38,110 nucleotides of DNA from Rhodobacteraceae bacterium WD3A24 (GCA_002967695.1 PUHN01000035.1:1-38110); one strand, 5' to 3'. Shown: positions 1-8,763, counted from the stretch's first letter. Numbers and translations: made by a program. The notes: generated from the letters alone by a model not told the origin.

Positions 1-24
1 CAGCCGGGCGCCCACGCATCATGC

Positions 25-47
25 AGGCCGCGCGCCCCGCGCGGCCT
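25..47. terminator. Perfect GC hairpin at left edge
   Basis: A 10-bp perfect stem (25-34 with 38-47) closes a 3-nt loop. No T-run follows on either strand. It may end a gene lying left of the window on the plus strand, but that gene is not visible, so the role is a guess. Confidence 0.4.
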
Positions 48-72
48 TCCGCCAGGTCAGACCAACCGGCAC

Positions 73-107
73 AAAGAAAATGCCCGGATGCGCGGTGGCA
101 TCCGGGC
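73..107 (-). terminator. Rho-independent terminator of the nrdJ transcript
   Basis: Positions 82-91 pair perfectly with 98-107 (10 bp, 6-nt loop). Read on the minus strand the stem is followed by a T-rich run (plus-strand A-run at 73-80), the classic intrinsic terminator layout. It lies about 180 bp behind the small gene that follows nrdJ and is the first good stop signal for that transcript. An outer 8-bp inverted repeat (58-65 with 113-120) encloses it, so a larger structure is possible. Confidence 0.7.
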
Positions 108-120
108 CAGGCTTGGTCTG

Positions 121-287
121 CCCGACAGTTTCTTATTTCTTCCGAAGCGCGGGCCACCGAGGACGGCGCGCGCTTGAGATCCTATTCCGGAAACGTCAGT
201 TCGCTCTTTCGCTTCATCATTGGCGCGAGCCGCTGGCCGTATTCATCCGGTCCTTCCTTTCGCTCCGGTCATCTAAGGTAATGGGGA
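121..287. other. Non-coding stretch, nothing recognised
   Basis: Between the terminator hairpin and the small gene behind nrdJ I see no convincing coding frame, RNA or repeat. The short open frames here have poor starts and no family resemblance. It would be the 3' untranslated part of the nrdJ transcript. Confidence 0.4.
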
Positions 288-524
288 TCAGAGGGGCCAA
301 AGCGTTTTCAGTCCAGTGGCTATAGCTATTGCGGAAGCCGAAGCATTGAGAACGCGAAGAGCGGAAGGATTACGGGTAGCGCTTGTCACTGCGCCACCAC
401 AGCTGATGTTTGACGCCTTCAACCGTTTGGTTTGTTTCGCGGAAACGACCTCGTCAAAGCCGTCTGCCCTGATGTTGTCAAGCGTAACATCTTCGCAGTT
501 CTCTAGCCTAATCGCAGCTCTCAT
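288..524 (-). CDS. Small unknown protein encoded behind nrdJ
   Basis: A 78-residue frame begins 11 nt after the nrdJ stop codon, and a purine-rich Shine-Dalgarno (GAGGAG) sits just before its ATG, which makes it a credible second gene of the nrdJ transcript. I do not recognise the family. The first half (residues 6-45) alternates polar and hydrophobic residues in the way of a right-handed beta-helix turn (ENCEDVTLDNIRADGF, then AKQTKRLKASNISC). The second half is Ala/Ser rich and ends in a hydrophobic tail. There is no signal peptide or transmembrane segment. It could be a genuine small protein or the N-terminal remnant of a longer one. Function unknown. Confidence 0.55.
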   Translation of the reverse strand: MRAAIRLENCEDVTLDNIRADGFDEVVSAKQTKRLKASNISCGGAVTSATRNPSALRVLNASASAIAIATGLKTLWPL

Positions 525-535
525 ACTTTTTCTCC

Positions 536-3500
536 TCAGCTACACCCGCTCGTGCCGCCGCAGGTGTTGCACTTCATGCAGGTGCCGTTGCGCACCAGCG
601 TGTAGTTGCCGCATTCGCCGCAGGGGTCGCCCTCGTAGCCCTGCATCCGCGCGCGGGTGCGGGCATCGGCCTGTCCCATCACGGCGGTGTCGCGGCTGCT
701 GGTGACCTCCATCGCCACGGCCTCCTCGCCGCTGGCGGCATAGCCCACGGCATGGCTCTCGGCATGGCCGCCCTGGAACACCATCAGTTCCTGCGGCAGG
801 CGCTTGCGCAGATAGCCGGTCGAGCTGATCTGCTTGAGCACCTCGAGCGATTTCGACGTCGCCCCCTCGGAGGGCTCCTGGACATTGGCAATGCTCTCGT
901 CCTCGCCCCGGCCCAGGTCGTCGAAGCTCGCGCCCTCGGGCTTCACATGCGCGAGATCCGTGCGATCGAGGTAGCTGACCGCCAGTTCGCGGAAGATGTA
1001 GTCGAGGATCGACGTGGCGTTCTTGATGCTGTCGTTGCCCTGCACCATCCCCGCCGGCTCGAACTTGGTGAAGGTGAAGGCGTCGACGAACTCCTCCAGC
1101 GGCACGCCGTATTGCAGGCCCACCGACACGGCGATGGCGAAGTTGTTCATCATCGCGCGGAAGCCGGCGCCCTCCTTGTGCATGTCGATGAAGATCTCGC
1201 CGAGGTTGCCGTCCTCGTATTCGCCCGTGCGCAGATACACCTTGTGGCCGCCCACGACCGCCTTTTGCGTGTAGCCCTTGCGCCGCTGGGGCAGCTTCTC
1301 GCGCTGGCGCTGGACGACCTCCTTGACGATGATCTTCTCGACCACCTTCTCGGCCAGCGTCGCGGCCTTCTCGCGCGTGCTGCCCGACTCGAGCGCCTCG
1401 GCGGCCTCCTCGTCGTCCTCGACGAGGGCTGCGGCCAGCGGCTGGCTCAGCTTGGAGCCGTCGCGGTAGAGCGCGTTGGCCTTCACCCCCAGCCTCCAGG
1501 ACAGCTCGTAGGCCGCCAGCGTCTCCTCGATCGTGGCCGAGTTGGGCATGTTGATCGTCTTGGAGATCGCGCCCGAGATGAAGCTCTGCGCCGCCGCCAT
1601 CATGCGGATATGGCTATCCACCGACAAAAACCGCGTGCCGGTCTTGCCGCAGGGGTTGGCGCAGTCGAACACCTCGTAATGCTCGGGCCTCAGATGCGGC
1701 GCGCCCTCCAGCGTCATCGTCCCGCAGACATGGTCGTTGGCCGCCTCGATCTGCTTGCGCGAAAAGCCCAGGTGCCGCAGCAGGTCGAACGAGGGGTCGT
1801 TGATCTTTTCCGACGGGATTCCAAGGGTTTCGCGGCAGAACCTCTCGCCCAGCGTCCACTGGTTGAAGACAAAGCGGATGTCGAACGCCGCCGGCAGCGC
1901 CGCCTCGATCTTGTCGATCTCCTGCGGGCCGAAGCCGTGGCCGACCAGCGCCTGCCGGTTGATGCCGGGGCAGTTCTCCAGCGACCCGGTGCCCACGGCA
2001 TGGGCCGTGATCTCGTCGATCTGCGCCTCGCTGTAGCCCAGCGACCGCAGCCCGGCGGGAACCGCGCGGTTGATGATCTTGAAATAGCCGCCGCCGGCCA
2101 GCTTCTTGAACTTCACCAGCGCGAAATCGGGCTCGATCCCGGTGGTGTCGCAGTCCATCACCAGCCCGATCGTGCCGGTCGGCGCGATGACGGTGGCCTG
2201 CGCGTTGCGGTAGCCGTGCCGCTCGCCCAGCGACAGCGCCTCGTCCCAGGCCGAGCGCGCCAGTTCGACCAGCGCGGGCTCGGGGCAGTTGGCCGCGTCC
2301 AGCGGGACGGGTGCGACGTTGACCTCCTCATAGCCCGTGCCCTCGCCATGCGCGGCGCGGCGGTGGTTGCGGATGACGCGCAGCATGTTCTCGGCGTTCC
2401 TGGCATGGCCCGGGAACGCGCCCAGCTCGCCGGCCATCTCGGCCGATGTGGCGTAGGACACGCCGGTCATCAGCGCCGTCAGCGCACCGCCCAGGGCGCG
2501 GCCCGCATCGCTGTCATAGCCCAGCCCCATGCTCATCAGCAGCCCGCCGATGTTGGCATAGCCCAGCCCCAGCGTGCGGAAATCAAAGGACCGCTGCGCG
2601 ATCTCGCGCGAGGGGAACTGCGCCATCGCCACGCTGATCTCCAGCGTGACCGTCCACAGCCGCGTGGCGTGCATGTAGGCCTCGGCGTCGAAGCGGCCGT
2701 CGCGGTAGAAGGCCAGCAAGTTCATCGAGGCGAGGTTGCACGCCGTGTCGTCGAGGAACATGTATTCCGAACACGGGTTGGAGCCGCGGATCGCGCCATC
2801 CTCGGGGCAGGTGTGCCAGGCGTTGACGGTGTCGTGGAACTGGATGCCCGGATCGGCGCAGGCCCATGCGGCGTGGCCCACCTGGTCCCACAGCTCGCGC
2901 GCCTTGACTGTGCGCGCGACGGCGCCGTCGGTGCGGCGGATCAGCGCCCAGTCGTCGTCGTTCTTCACGGCGTCCAGAAAGGCGTCGGTCACCCGCACCG
3001 AGTTGTTCGAGTTCTGCCCCGAAACCGTGACATAGGCCTCCGAGTCCCAGTCGGTGTCGTAGGTGGGAAACTCGATGCCGGTATAGCCCTGCCGCGCGTA
3101 TTGCAGGACGCGGTTGATGTAGGTCTCGGGGATCAACGCGCGCTTGGCCGCGCGGATCGCCGATTTCAGGCCCGCGTTCTTCGCCGGGTCTGCGGCGTCG
3201 GCCGCATCGCCGTCCCATTGCCGGATGGCCGCGAAGATCTCGTTGAGCTGGCGCTCATGCGTCTTGGAGCCGGCGACGAGGCTGGCGACCTTCTGCTCCT
3301 CGATCACCTTCCAGTTGATGAACTCCTCGATGTCGGGGTGGTCCATGTCGGCGATGACCATCTTGGCCGCGCGCCGCGTCGTTCCGCCCGACTTGATCGC
3401 GCCCGCGGCCCGGTCGCCGATGCGCAGGAAGCCCATCAGTCCCGACGACTTGCCCCCGCCCGACAGCGGCTCGCCCTCGCCGCGCAGGCTGGAGAAGTTG

Positions 3501-4198
3501 GTGCCGGTGCCCGAGCCGTACTTGAACAGCCGTGCCTCGCGCACCCAGAGGTCCATGATGCCGCCGTCATTGACCAGGTCGTCGCTGACCGACTGGATGA
3601 AGCAGGCATGGGGCTGCGGGTGTTCGTAGGCCGATTTCGACTTGGTCAGCTTGCCCGTGGCGGGATCGACGTAGAAATGCCCCTGGCTGGGCCCGTCGAT
3701 GCCGTAGGCCCAGTGCAGCCCGGTGTTGAACCACTGCGGCGAGTTCGGCGCAGCCATCTGCCGGGCCAGCATGAAACGCATCTCGTCGAAATAGGCGCGC
3801 GCGTCCTCCTCGGTGGTGAAGTAGCCGCCCTTCCAGCCCCAGTAGGCCCAGGCGCCAGCGAGCCGGTCAAACACCTGCCGCGCGCTGGTCTCGCCGGCGT
3901 AACGCTCGTTCTCGGGCAGCTCGGCCAGCGCCGCCTCGTCGGGTGCCGAGCGCCACAGGAACTCCGGCACGCCCTTCTCCTTCACGCGCTTGAGCCGCGC
4001 GGCCACGCCGGCCTTGCGGAAATACTTCTGCGCAAGCACGTCCGAGGCCACCTGGCTCCAGCTTTTCGGCACTTCGACGGCGCCGTTGCTGAACACGACC
4101 GTGCCGTCGGGGTTGCGGATCTCCGACGCCGTGGTGGTGAACTCGATGGCCGCATAGGCGTCCTGCCCGGCGGTGGTGAACTTGCGTTCGATCTTCAT
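536..4198 (-). CDS. nrdJ: Vitamin B12-dependent (class II) ribonucleoside-diphosphate reductase NrdJ
   Basis: A 1220-residue cytosolic enzyme that reduces ribonucleotides to deoxyribonucleotides using adenosylcobalamin to make the thiyl radical, so it works with or without oxygen. Visible landmarks are the active-site block [20 protein letters not shown], the PTGTIG...[10 protein letters not shown] block, and a C-terminal CxxC...CxxC cysteine cluster that ends in [11 protein letters not shown], where the redox-shuttling and zinc-binding cysteines lie in this family. The frame stays open 175 codons upstream, but the start at 4198 is chosen because GAAGGACGG precedes it and the protein then begins MKIERKFTT, as homologues do. 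The length fits the large alphaproteobacterial NrdJ type; no intein is seen. No nrdAB or nrdD lies nearby. A tandem NrdR-like site lies about 190-240 bp upstream. Confidence 0.97.
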   Translation of the reverse strand: MKIERKFTTAGQDAYAAIEFTTTASEIRNPDGTVVFSNGAVEVPKSWSQVASDVLAQKYFRKAGVAARLKRVKEKGVPEFLWRSAPDEAALAELPENERYAGETSARQVFDRLAGAWAYWGWKGGYFTTEEDARAYFDEMRFMLARQMAAPNSPQWFNTGLHWAYGIDGPSQGHFYVDPATGKLTKSKSAYEHPQPHACFIQSVSDDLVNDGGIMDLWVREARLFKYGSGTGTNFSSLRGEGEPLSGGGKSSGLMGFLRIGDRAAGAIKSGGTTRRAAKMVIADMDHPDIEEFINWKVIEEQKVASLVAGSKTHERQLNEIFAAIRQWDGDAADAADPAKNAGLKSAIRAAKRALIPETYINRVLQYARQGYTGIEFPTYDTDWDSEAYVTVSGQNSNNSVRVTDAFLDAVKNDDDWALIRRTDGAVARTVKARELWDQVGHAAWACADPGIQFHDTVNAWHTCPEDGAIRGSNPCSEYMFLDDTACNLASMNLLAFYRDGRFDAEAYMHATRLWTVTLEISVAMAQFPSREIAQRSFDFRTLGLGYANIGGLLMSMGLGYDSDAGRALGGALTALMTGVSYATSAEMAGELGAFPGHARNAENMLRVIRNHRRAAHGEGTGYEEVNVAPVPLDAANCPEPALVELARSAWDEALSLGERHGYRNAQATVIAPTGTIGLVMDCDTTGIEPDFALVKFKKLAGGGYFKIINRAVPAGLRSLGYSEAQIDEITAHAVGTGSLENCPGINRQALVGHGFGPQEIDKIEAALPAAFDIRFVFNQWTLGERFCRETLGIPSEKINDPSFDLLRHLGFSRKQIEAANDHVCGTMTLEGAPHLRPEHYEVFDCANPCGKTGTRFLSVDSHIRMMAAAQSFISGAISKTINMPNSATIEETLAAYELSWRLGVKANALYRDGSKLSQPLAAALVEDDEEAAEALESGSTREKAATLAEKVVEKIIVKEVVQRQREKLPQRRKGYTQKAVVGGHKVYLRTGEYEDGNLGEIFIDMHKEGAGFRAMMNNFAIAVSVGLQYGVPLEEFVDAFTFTKFEPAGMVQGNDSIKNATSILDYIFRELAVSYLDRTDLAHVKPEGASFDDLGRGEDESIANVQEPSEGATSKSLEVLKQISSTGYLRKRLPQELMVFQGGHAESHAVGYAASGEEAVAMEVTSSRDTAVMGQADARTRARMQGYEGDPCGECGNYTLVRNGTCMKCNTCGGTSGCS

Positions 4199-4388
4199 TC
4201 TGCCCCGTCCTTCGTGTCCCGGTGCGCCGCGCGGCTGGACCCTCTGGCGTGGCCATGGTGCCCGCGCGGCACGATTGCGTTTCAGAACTCGCCCATGGCG
4301 CGACCGGCCGGCGCGGGCCTGCAGCCACACGCCATCCGACGGGCCGATATGGCCGCCATGTTCTGTTGAGCCCTGTGCGCCGGCGGTC

Positions 4389-4435
4389 GCACTACATTTT
4401 GTGGCCCATCCGCCGGCCAACACAATCTGGCGCAT
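4389..4435 (-). promoter_or_regulatory. Tandem NrdR-box-like operator upstream of nrdJ
   Basis: On the minus strand, 4404-4389 reads CCACAAAATGTAGTGC, which matches 13 of 16 positions of the NrdR box consensus acaCwAwATaTwGTgt. A second, weaker box at 4420-4435 (about 10 of 16, with a perfect ACAC/GTGT-type half) starts 31 bp away, the three-helical-turn spacing known for paired NrdR boxes. NrdR is the ATP/dATP-sensing repressor of ribonucleotide reductase genes. The weak box overlaps the possible -10 of the promoter below, as expected for a repressor. Consensus and spacing are known; binding is inferred. Confidence 0.65.
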
Positions 4436-4453
4436 TCGCATGCTCAGGGTCAA
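4424..4453 (-). promoter_or_regulatory. Possible nrdJ promoter
   Basis: On the minus strand a TTGACC hexamer (4453-4448) is followed after 18 nt by CAGATT (4429-4424). The -35 is good and the -10 weak. It overlaps the second NrdR-like box. The leader to the nrdJ ATG would be about 220 nt. Confidence 0.35.
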
Positions 4454-4771
4454 CGGAAATATTAACACCGCGCCGGGCGATTTTGCGTTGACGGCGGCGG
4501 GATTCGGCGTTCCGCGCTGCAGTGCAGGAAGCGCGGGCGCGGGCCGCGCGTGGCACACCCCTCGGTTGTTCGCGCGCCCGAAAACCTCGCCGGTTCCGTT
4601 ATTTGCCCGGCAATGCTCGACCGATGCCGCAGCCGGGCCGGCGGGCGCGTGGGCGGGGCACGATTCGGCCGGCGCGCCTGCCGGCCGGGCAGGGCGTGCC
4701 GGCGCGTCGCGCGACGCCATCACACCGGCCCGCGCGACGCGGCGGCTGATGACCCGATCAGATGATGCAGC
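4454..4771. other. Intergenic region upstream of nrdJ, nothing recognised
   Basis: About 300 bp between the nrdJ promoter region and tRNA-Gln. Very GC rich, with many short open frames on both strands that lack ribosome binding sites and family resemblance. I found no RNA gene, repeat or cobalamin riboswitch B12-box here. Confidence 0.4.
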
Positions 4772-4846
4772 TGGCTGGGGTGGCAGGATTCGAACCTGCG
4801 GTACACGGTACCAAAAACCGCTGCCTTACCACTTGGCTACACCCCA
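4772..4846 (-). tRNA. tRNA-Gln (anticodon UUG)
   Basis: 75 nt including an encoded CCA. The acceptor stem TGGGGTG pairs fully with CACCCCA, the D-arm is GCC...GGC, the anticodon loop TTTTGGT gives UUG for glutamine, and the T-arm carries GGTTCGAATCC. All stems close and the gene looks functional. It stands alone between kpsE and nrdJ, with its own promoter. Confidence 0.97.
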
Positions 4847-4856
4847 ACTGCGGCGC

Positions 4857-4885
4857 TTCTTACTCAACGCCCGTGAGCCTCGCAA
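4857..4885 (-). promoter_or_regulatory. Promoter of tRNA-Gln
   Basis: On the minus strand TTGCGA (4885-4880), a 17-nt spacer and TAAGAA (4862-4857) stand 10 nt before the mature tRNA 5' end. Spacing and hexamers fit a sigma-70 promoter. A short GC palindrome with a run of five T just upstream, behind the kpsE stop, may be a weak kpsE terminator. Confidence 0.6.
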
Positions 4886-4919
4886 CCCAAAAATCCGCCG
4901 CCCGGCCGGGCCGCCGCGA

Positions 4920-6503
4920 TCAGGCCGAGACCTGTTCGCGCAGGATCGCCGCGGTCATCGACAGCATCAGGTAGATGCCGGCGAAGATCAGCAGGGCAAG
5001 CGCGGTGTTCTCGAAGGCGCGCGGATAGGTGGGTTCGTCGGGGGCGGTGGGCTCGACCCCCATGGAGAGATAGCGGACCTGGCGGTTGGCCTCGGCGCGC
5101 GCCGCCTCGAGCTGCTGCATGGATTGCGAGAGCATCATCTGGCGCGTCTGAACATCGGACTCGGCCATGGCCAGCTCGCTGGAGATGCGCGCCAGCGACG
5201 CCGACTCGCCGGAGTTCCGCGTCAGGTTGGCCCGCAGCGAGGCGATCTCCTCGCGCAGGGCCTCGATGCGCCGCTCCAGCGGTCTGACGCGCGCCTCGCT
5301 GGGGCTGGGGTTGGACAGAAGCTGCTGGAGTTCGAGCCGCTCCTGGGTGAGCTGCGACTGCAATGACGAGATCTGGTTGGTCAGCAGGGAGACCTCCACG
5401 TCGCTCGACAGCACGTCGTAGCGTTCCTGCAGTTCCACGACGCGGCTCTGGGCCTCCTGCATGCGCTGCTCGGCCTCTTGCATCATCTCGCGCGCGCCCT
5501 GCATCTGGTCTTCGCGCATGCGCCGGGTGAGCTGGTCGACCTGTTCCTCGGCATAGCCGATCAGCGCGCGCGAGAATTCCGCGCTGACCTGCGGATCGGC
5601 GGCGATGACCTCCATGCGCACGATGCCTTCGGTCGGATCGTAGCCGATCTGGACCATGTCCTGATAGAGATCATAGGCGGCCTCGTCGCTGGCGTCGGGG
5701 GCGAGCCGCAGGAGCGGGTCGATACCGTCCCCGCTGAAATGGGCCTTGAAGCCGTGATCTGCGTTGAGCCTTAGCATCGCCTCGCGCGATTGCAGATAGC
5801 TCTGCACGGTAATCGAATCCTGCGAGGTCGCCATCGCCGTGCCGGAAAACAGCGAGGCCGCCCCGCCGGCGGGCTGCGGCACATCGGCCTGCTGGATGAC
5901 GAATTCGGAGTGCGTGGCGTAAAGCGGCGTGGCGACCGCGTAATAATAATAGCCCGCCACCAGCGTCGGCAGCAGGACGAAGGCCATCAGCCGCGCCGCC
6001 AGAAGGACGAGCCGCCGCCGGCGGCGACGGGCGATGTCGCGCTGGATCTTCTCAAGTTCGCTGTTGCGTCGACTCGGGGGCGGCGCGAATTCGGTGCTCG
6101 GCGTCCGGGGTTCCTGGTAGGTCTGGGGAAGCTGGGCCACGTTCGAGCCGTCCGCGCGCGTCTCGTCATTGACGACGAGGTCGAGCATGTTGGCGCGCTT
6201 GAACGGGTCTATCCCCCGCTGGCGCAGCAGGCGGACCGCGTCGAGGTCGGACTCCGGCGTTATCCCATGTTTCTGGGCCACGCGGCGGGCCATGCGAAGC
6301 TGGCGGCCGGTGAGCCCCTCGGCGCGGATGGCGTCGCGTTCCGCCTCGGCGGAGGTGTCGGGCTGCGCGGGCGCCGCGCCGGCCATCGCGGCATCGCCGG
6401 ACGCGGCCTGCGGCCCCGGCGCCTCCTCCGCCCCGTCGGTGCGGGCGAACGGCACGTCGCTGCGGCGGATGCGAAAGAGCTTGGCCTTAGGCTTCATAGT
6501 CAT
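4920..6503 (-). CDS. kpsE: Capsular polysaccharide export inner-membrane protein, KpsE/Wzz-GumC type
   Basis: A 527-residue inner-membrane protein of the polysaccharide co-polymerase family, which couples the ABC exporter to the periplasmic and outer-membrane part of capsule export. After a cytoplasmic N-terminal region of about 165 residues (acidic and Pro-rich, then a basic RRRRRR cluster) comes a membrane segment (about 170-190, ending AGYYYYAVATPLYATHSEF). A long periplasmic coiled-coil follows (about 310-470, Glu/Gln/Arg rich) and then a C-terminal membrane segment (about 500-520). Two-membrane-segment topology with a coiled coil is diagnostic of the family. The start overlaps kpsT by 17 nt; the in-frame ATG at 6497 is an alternative. 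The long N-terminal domain exceeds classical KpsE. Assignment to capsule rather than another surface polysaccharide is inferred from the partner gene. Confidence 0.85.
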   Translation of the reverse strand: MTMKPKAKLFRIRRSDVPFARTDGAEEAPGPQAASGDAAMAGAAPAQPDTSAEAERDAIRAEGLTGRQLRMARRVAQKHGITPESDLDAVRLLRQRGIDPFKRANMLDLVVNDETRADGSNVAQLPQTYQEPRTPSTEFAPPPSRRNSELEKIQRDIARRRRRRLVLLAARLMAFVLLPTLVAGYYYYAVATPLYATHSEFVIQQADVPQPAGGAASLFSGTAMATSQDSITVQSYLQSREAMLRLNADHGFKAHFSGDGIDPLLRLAPDASDEAAYDLYQDMVQIGYDPTEGIVRMEVIAADPQVSAEFSRALIGYAEEQVDQLTRRMREDQMQGAREMMQEAEQRMQEAQSRVVELQERYDVLSSDVEVSLLTNQISSLQSQLTQERLELQQLLSNPSPSEARVRPLERRIEALREEIASLRANLTRNSGESASLARISSELAMAESDVQTRQMMLSQSMQQLEAARAEANRQVRYLSMGVEPTAPDEPTYPRAFENTALALLIFAGIYLMLSMTAAILREQVSA

Positions 6504-7140
6504 ACATCCGTTTCGCTTCCTCCAGCGTGTCGAATATGTCGAGCTGGCCGTGGTGGAGCACCGCCGCCGAACGGCAGAACTTCTCCAGCGTCTCGGGCTG
6601 GTGCGAGACGACGACGACGGTCGCCTCGGCGAGCCGTTCGCGCAGGATACGGCCGGCCCGGCGGTTGAAGGCGACGTCGGTCGTCGTCGGCATGCCCTCG
6701 TCGATCAGGTAGATGTCGAAATCGAGCGCCAGCATCAGCGAGAAGTTGAAGCGCGCCCGCATGCCCTGGCTGTAGGTGCCCACGGGCATGTCGAAATATT
6801 CGTCGATATCGGCCATCCAGCGGCAGAAAGCCTCCAGATAGTCGGGGTCGAGCCGGTAGAGCCGCGCGATGTAGCGCGCGTTTTCCGTCCCGGTATGGCG
6901 GTTGACCACCCCGCCCATGAAGCCCAGCGGAAACGACACCCGGCAGCCGCGCCGGATCTCGCCCTCGTCGGGTTTCTCCAGCCCCGCCATCATGTTGATG
7001 ATCGTCGTCTTGCCGGTGCCGTTGGGTGCGAGGATGCCCAGCGAATTGCCCAGTTCTACGCGGAAGGAGGCCCGGTCGAGGATGACCTTGCGCTGCCGTC
7101 CGGTCCAGAACGACTTGCTGACATTGCGGAATTCTAGCAT
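6487..7140 (-). CDS. kpsT: Capsular polysaccharide ABC transporter ATP-binding protein KpsT
   Basis: 217 residues: a minimal ABC ATPase of the polysaccharide-export type that powers transfer of capsule chains across the inner membrane. Walker A is APNGTGKTT (38-46), with Ala where the first Gly usually stands. The signature is YSQGMRARF in place of LSGGQ, as in KpsT/Wzm-Wzt ATPases. Walker B is FDIYLIDEGMP, and the switch His lies in VVVSHQPET. It overlaps kpsE by 17 nt in the same operon. The membrane permease KpsM that must partner it is not in this window; upstream is a non-coding gap and a divergent gene. Start is the ATG at 7140 with a GGAG before it. Confidence 0.9.
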   Translation of the reverse strand: MLEFRNVSKSFWTGRQRKVILDRASFRVELGNSLGILAPNGTGKTTIINMMAGLEKPDEGEIRRGCRVSFPLGFMGGVVNRHTGTENARYIARLYRLDPDYLEAFCRWMADIDEYFDMPVGTYSQGMRARFNFSLMLALDFDIYLIDEGMPTTTDVAFNRRAGRILRERLAEATVVVVSHQPETLEKFCRSAAVLHHGQLDIFDTLEEAKRMYDYEA

Positions 7141-7357
7141 CGCAGCGCTCCGGCAATCCTGGGCCCGCCGGCCGGTACCGCGGGCGCGGGGCGGCGGGCG
7201 GATCAGGGGCAGGTCTAGTCGCCCAGTTGGGCCACAATATGTCGTAAAAATCCCCTGATTGGGTTAGATATGGGCGCATCCTGTGGCTTGCAAGGCGCGC
7301 CCGGCCCGGCCGCGCGGCCCGTTTGCGCCGCCCGCGCGGCTGGGCTATGAGCGGAAC
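7141..7357. other. Divergent intergenic region between kpsT and the UDG-like gene
   Basis: 217 bp separate the divergent starts. A relative AT-rich patch (about 7235-7270) probably holds one or both promoters, but I see no hexamer pair good enough to name. No RNA or repeat recognised. Confidence 0.35.
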
Positions 7358-7984
7358 ATGCCATCCGCGCCCGCCGCCCACACCCACGATCTCGCCCGGC
7401 GCATCGAAGCCTGCCGGCTGTGCGCGGGGCGCTTCGCCCGCACCCGCACCGCCCATGCGCCGCGCCCCGTGGTGTGGTTCGCGCCCAGCGCGCGGCTGCT
7501 GGTCGCCGGGCAGGCCCCCGGCCAGCGGGTTCACGCCTCCGGACGCCCCTTCACCGACCCGTCGGGCGACAGGCTGCGCGACTGGACTGGGCTGGAGGAG
7601 TCCGTTTTCTACGACATCCGGCGTGTCGCGATCGTGCCCATGGCATTCTGCTTTCCCGGCTACGATGACCGTGGTGCCGACCTGCCGCCGCCGCCGGTCT
7701 GCGCGCGGACCTGGCACACGCAGGTGATGGCCGCGCTGCCGGCGCTGCGGCTGATCCTTCTGGTCGGCGGGGCGGCGCAGCGCTGGCATCTGGGCACGCG
7801 GGCAGGCGTGACCGAGACGGTCGCGGACTGGCGCGCACGGGCCTTTCCGGCGGAGGGGCCGCGGGTCTTTCCCCTGCCGCACCCGTCCTGGCGCAACACC
7901 GCCTGGCTGCGGCGCAATCCGTGGTTTGCAGCCGAGCTCGTCCCCGAGCTGCGCCGCGCCGTCCGCGAGGTGATGGACGAATGA
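7358..7984 (+). CDS. Uracil-DNA glycosylase family protein
   Basis: 208 residues with the uracil-DNA-glycosylase superfamily fold signature. Motif 1 is GQAPGQRVHASGRPFTD (the GxxPG...F water-activating loop) and motif 2 is LPHPSWRN (the HPS DNA-intercalation loop). Family members remove uracil or other damaged bases from DNA in the cytoplasm. Two cysteines (CRLC, about residue 18-21) recall the N-terminal Fe-S cysteines of family-4 enzymes, but I cannot point to a full set of four ligands. The start at 7358 is preferred over the frame-open upstream ATG at 7283 because homology-like sequence begins here; its ribosome binding site is weak. The stop overlaps the next start in ATGA, so the two are co-translated. 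Exact substrate is uncertain. Confidence 0.8.
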   Translation: MPSAPAAHTHDLARRIEACRLCAGRFARTRTAHAPRPVVWFAPSARLLVAGQAPGQRVHASGRPFTDPSGDRLRDWTGLEESVFYDIRRVAIVPMAFCFPGYDDRGADLPPPPVCARTWHTQVMAALPALRLILLVGGAAQRWHLGTRAGVTETVADWRARAFPAEGPRVFPLPHPSWRNTAWLRRNPWFAAELVPELRRAVREVMDE

Positions 7985-8763
7985 CGACTCCGCTCGATTC
8001 CGCCCGCGCCGCGATGGACGCCGCGCCTGACGACGACGCGGCGCGGCTGGCCTTTTACGCGCGCATCGCCGACGGCGAGCTTTTGCTGCTGCTCGAGGAG
8101 GAGGCGCGCGACGACAGGCTGAGCCCACGCGTCTTTCCGCTCGACTCGGGCCCGGTGGTACTTTTGTTCGACAGCGAGGAACGCCTCGCGGCCTTTGCCG
8201 GGGCGGCGGTGCCCTATGCGGCGCTGCCGGGCCGGGTGCTTGCGCGCATGCTGGCGGGGCAGGGACTCGGGGCGGGGCTCAACCTCGGGGTGGCGCCCTC
8301 TTCGGCGCTGCTGCCGCCCGAGGCGATGGACTGGCTGGCGGGGATGGTCGCCGAGGCCCCGCGCGAGATCACCGCGCGGCCGCGCGCGCTGCACCCGCCG
8401 GAAGGGCTGCCCGAGGCGCTGCTGGTCGAGCTCGACGGCCGGCTCGCGCGCGCGGCCGGTCTGGCCGAGGCGGCGTGGCTGGCGCGGGTGGAGTATGAAG
8501 ACGGCACCGAGGGGCATCTGCTGGCCTTTGCCGGGGCGTACGAGGGCACCGGCCGGACGCTTGCGCAGGCCGTCGGCGAGGCCGCGCGGTTTTGCGGCCT
8601 CGATGACGGGACTCTCGACGTCGCCTTTCCCTCGGCTCACGATCCGCTGCTGGAGCGCATCGCGCGAGTCGGGCTGCGCTTCGATCTGCCGGCGCCCCCG
8701 GCGGCGCCCGCGCCCGAGCCTCCGCCGGGGCACGACCCGCGCAAGCCGCCCAAACTTCGGTAA
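7981..8763 (+). CDS. SseB family protein
   Basis: 260 residues, soluble, very acidic and Ala rich. The N-terminal part (about 15-115), containing ELLLLLEEEA, RVFPLDSGPVVLLFDSEERLAAF and a GLNLGVAPSS segment, resembles the SseB N-terminal domain. The middle and C-terminal part (130-235) looks like the SseB C-terminal domain. A Pro-rich tail ends in KPPKLR. In enteric bacteria the name comes from SseB/enhanced serine sensitivity, but the biochemical role in alphaproteobacteria is unknown. It starts inside the stop of the UDG-like gene (ATGA), so the pair forms an operon. A hairpin at 8804-8830 may end the transcript. Confidence 0.75.
   Translation: MTTPLDSARAAMDAAPDDDAARLAFYARIADGELLLLLEEEARDDRLSPRVFPLDSGPVVLLFDSEERLAAFAGAAVPYAALPGRVLARMLAGQGLGAGLNLGVAPSSALLPPEAMDWLAGMVAEAPREITARPRALHPPEGLPEALLVELDGRLARAAGLAEAAWLARVEYEDGTEGHLLAFAGAYEGTGRTLAQAVGEAARFCGLDDGTLDVAFPSAHDPLLERIARVGLRFDLPAPPAAPAPEPPPGHDPRKPPKLR

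Noticed and set aside
752-4369. A 1205-codon open frame on the plus strand opposite nrdJ
   Set aside because: It mirrors nrdJ codons on the other strand, is rich in Arg/Leu/Ala/Gly with no recognisable domain, and is explained by high GC in third positions. nrdJ motifs on the minus strand are unmistakable.
4199-4771. Possible adenosylcobalamin riboswitch in the nrdJ leader
   Set aside because: I looked for the B12-box and found no match on the minus strand. The NrdR boxes explain regulation better.
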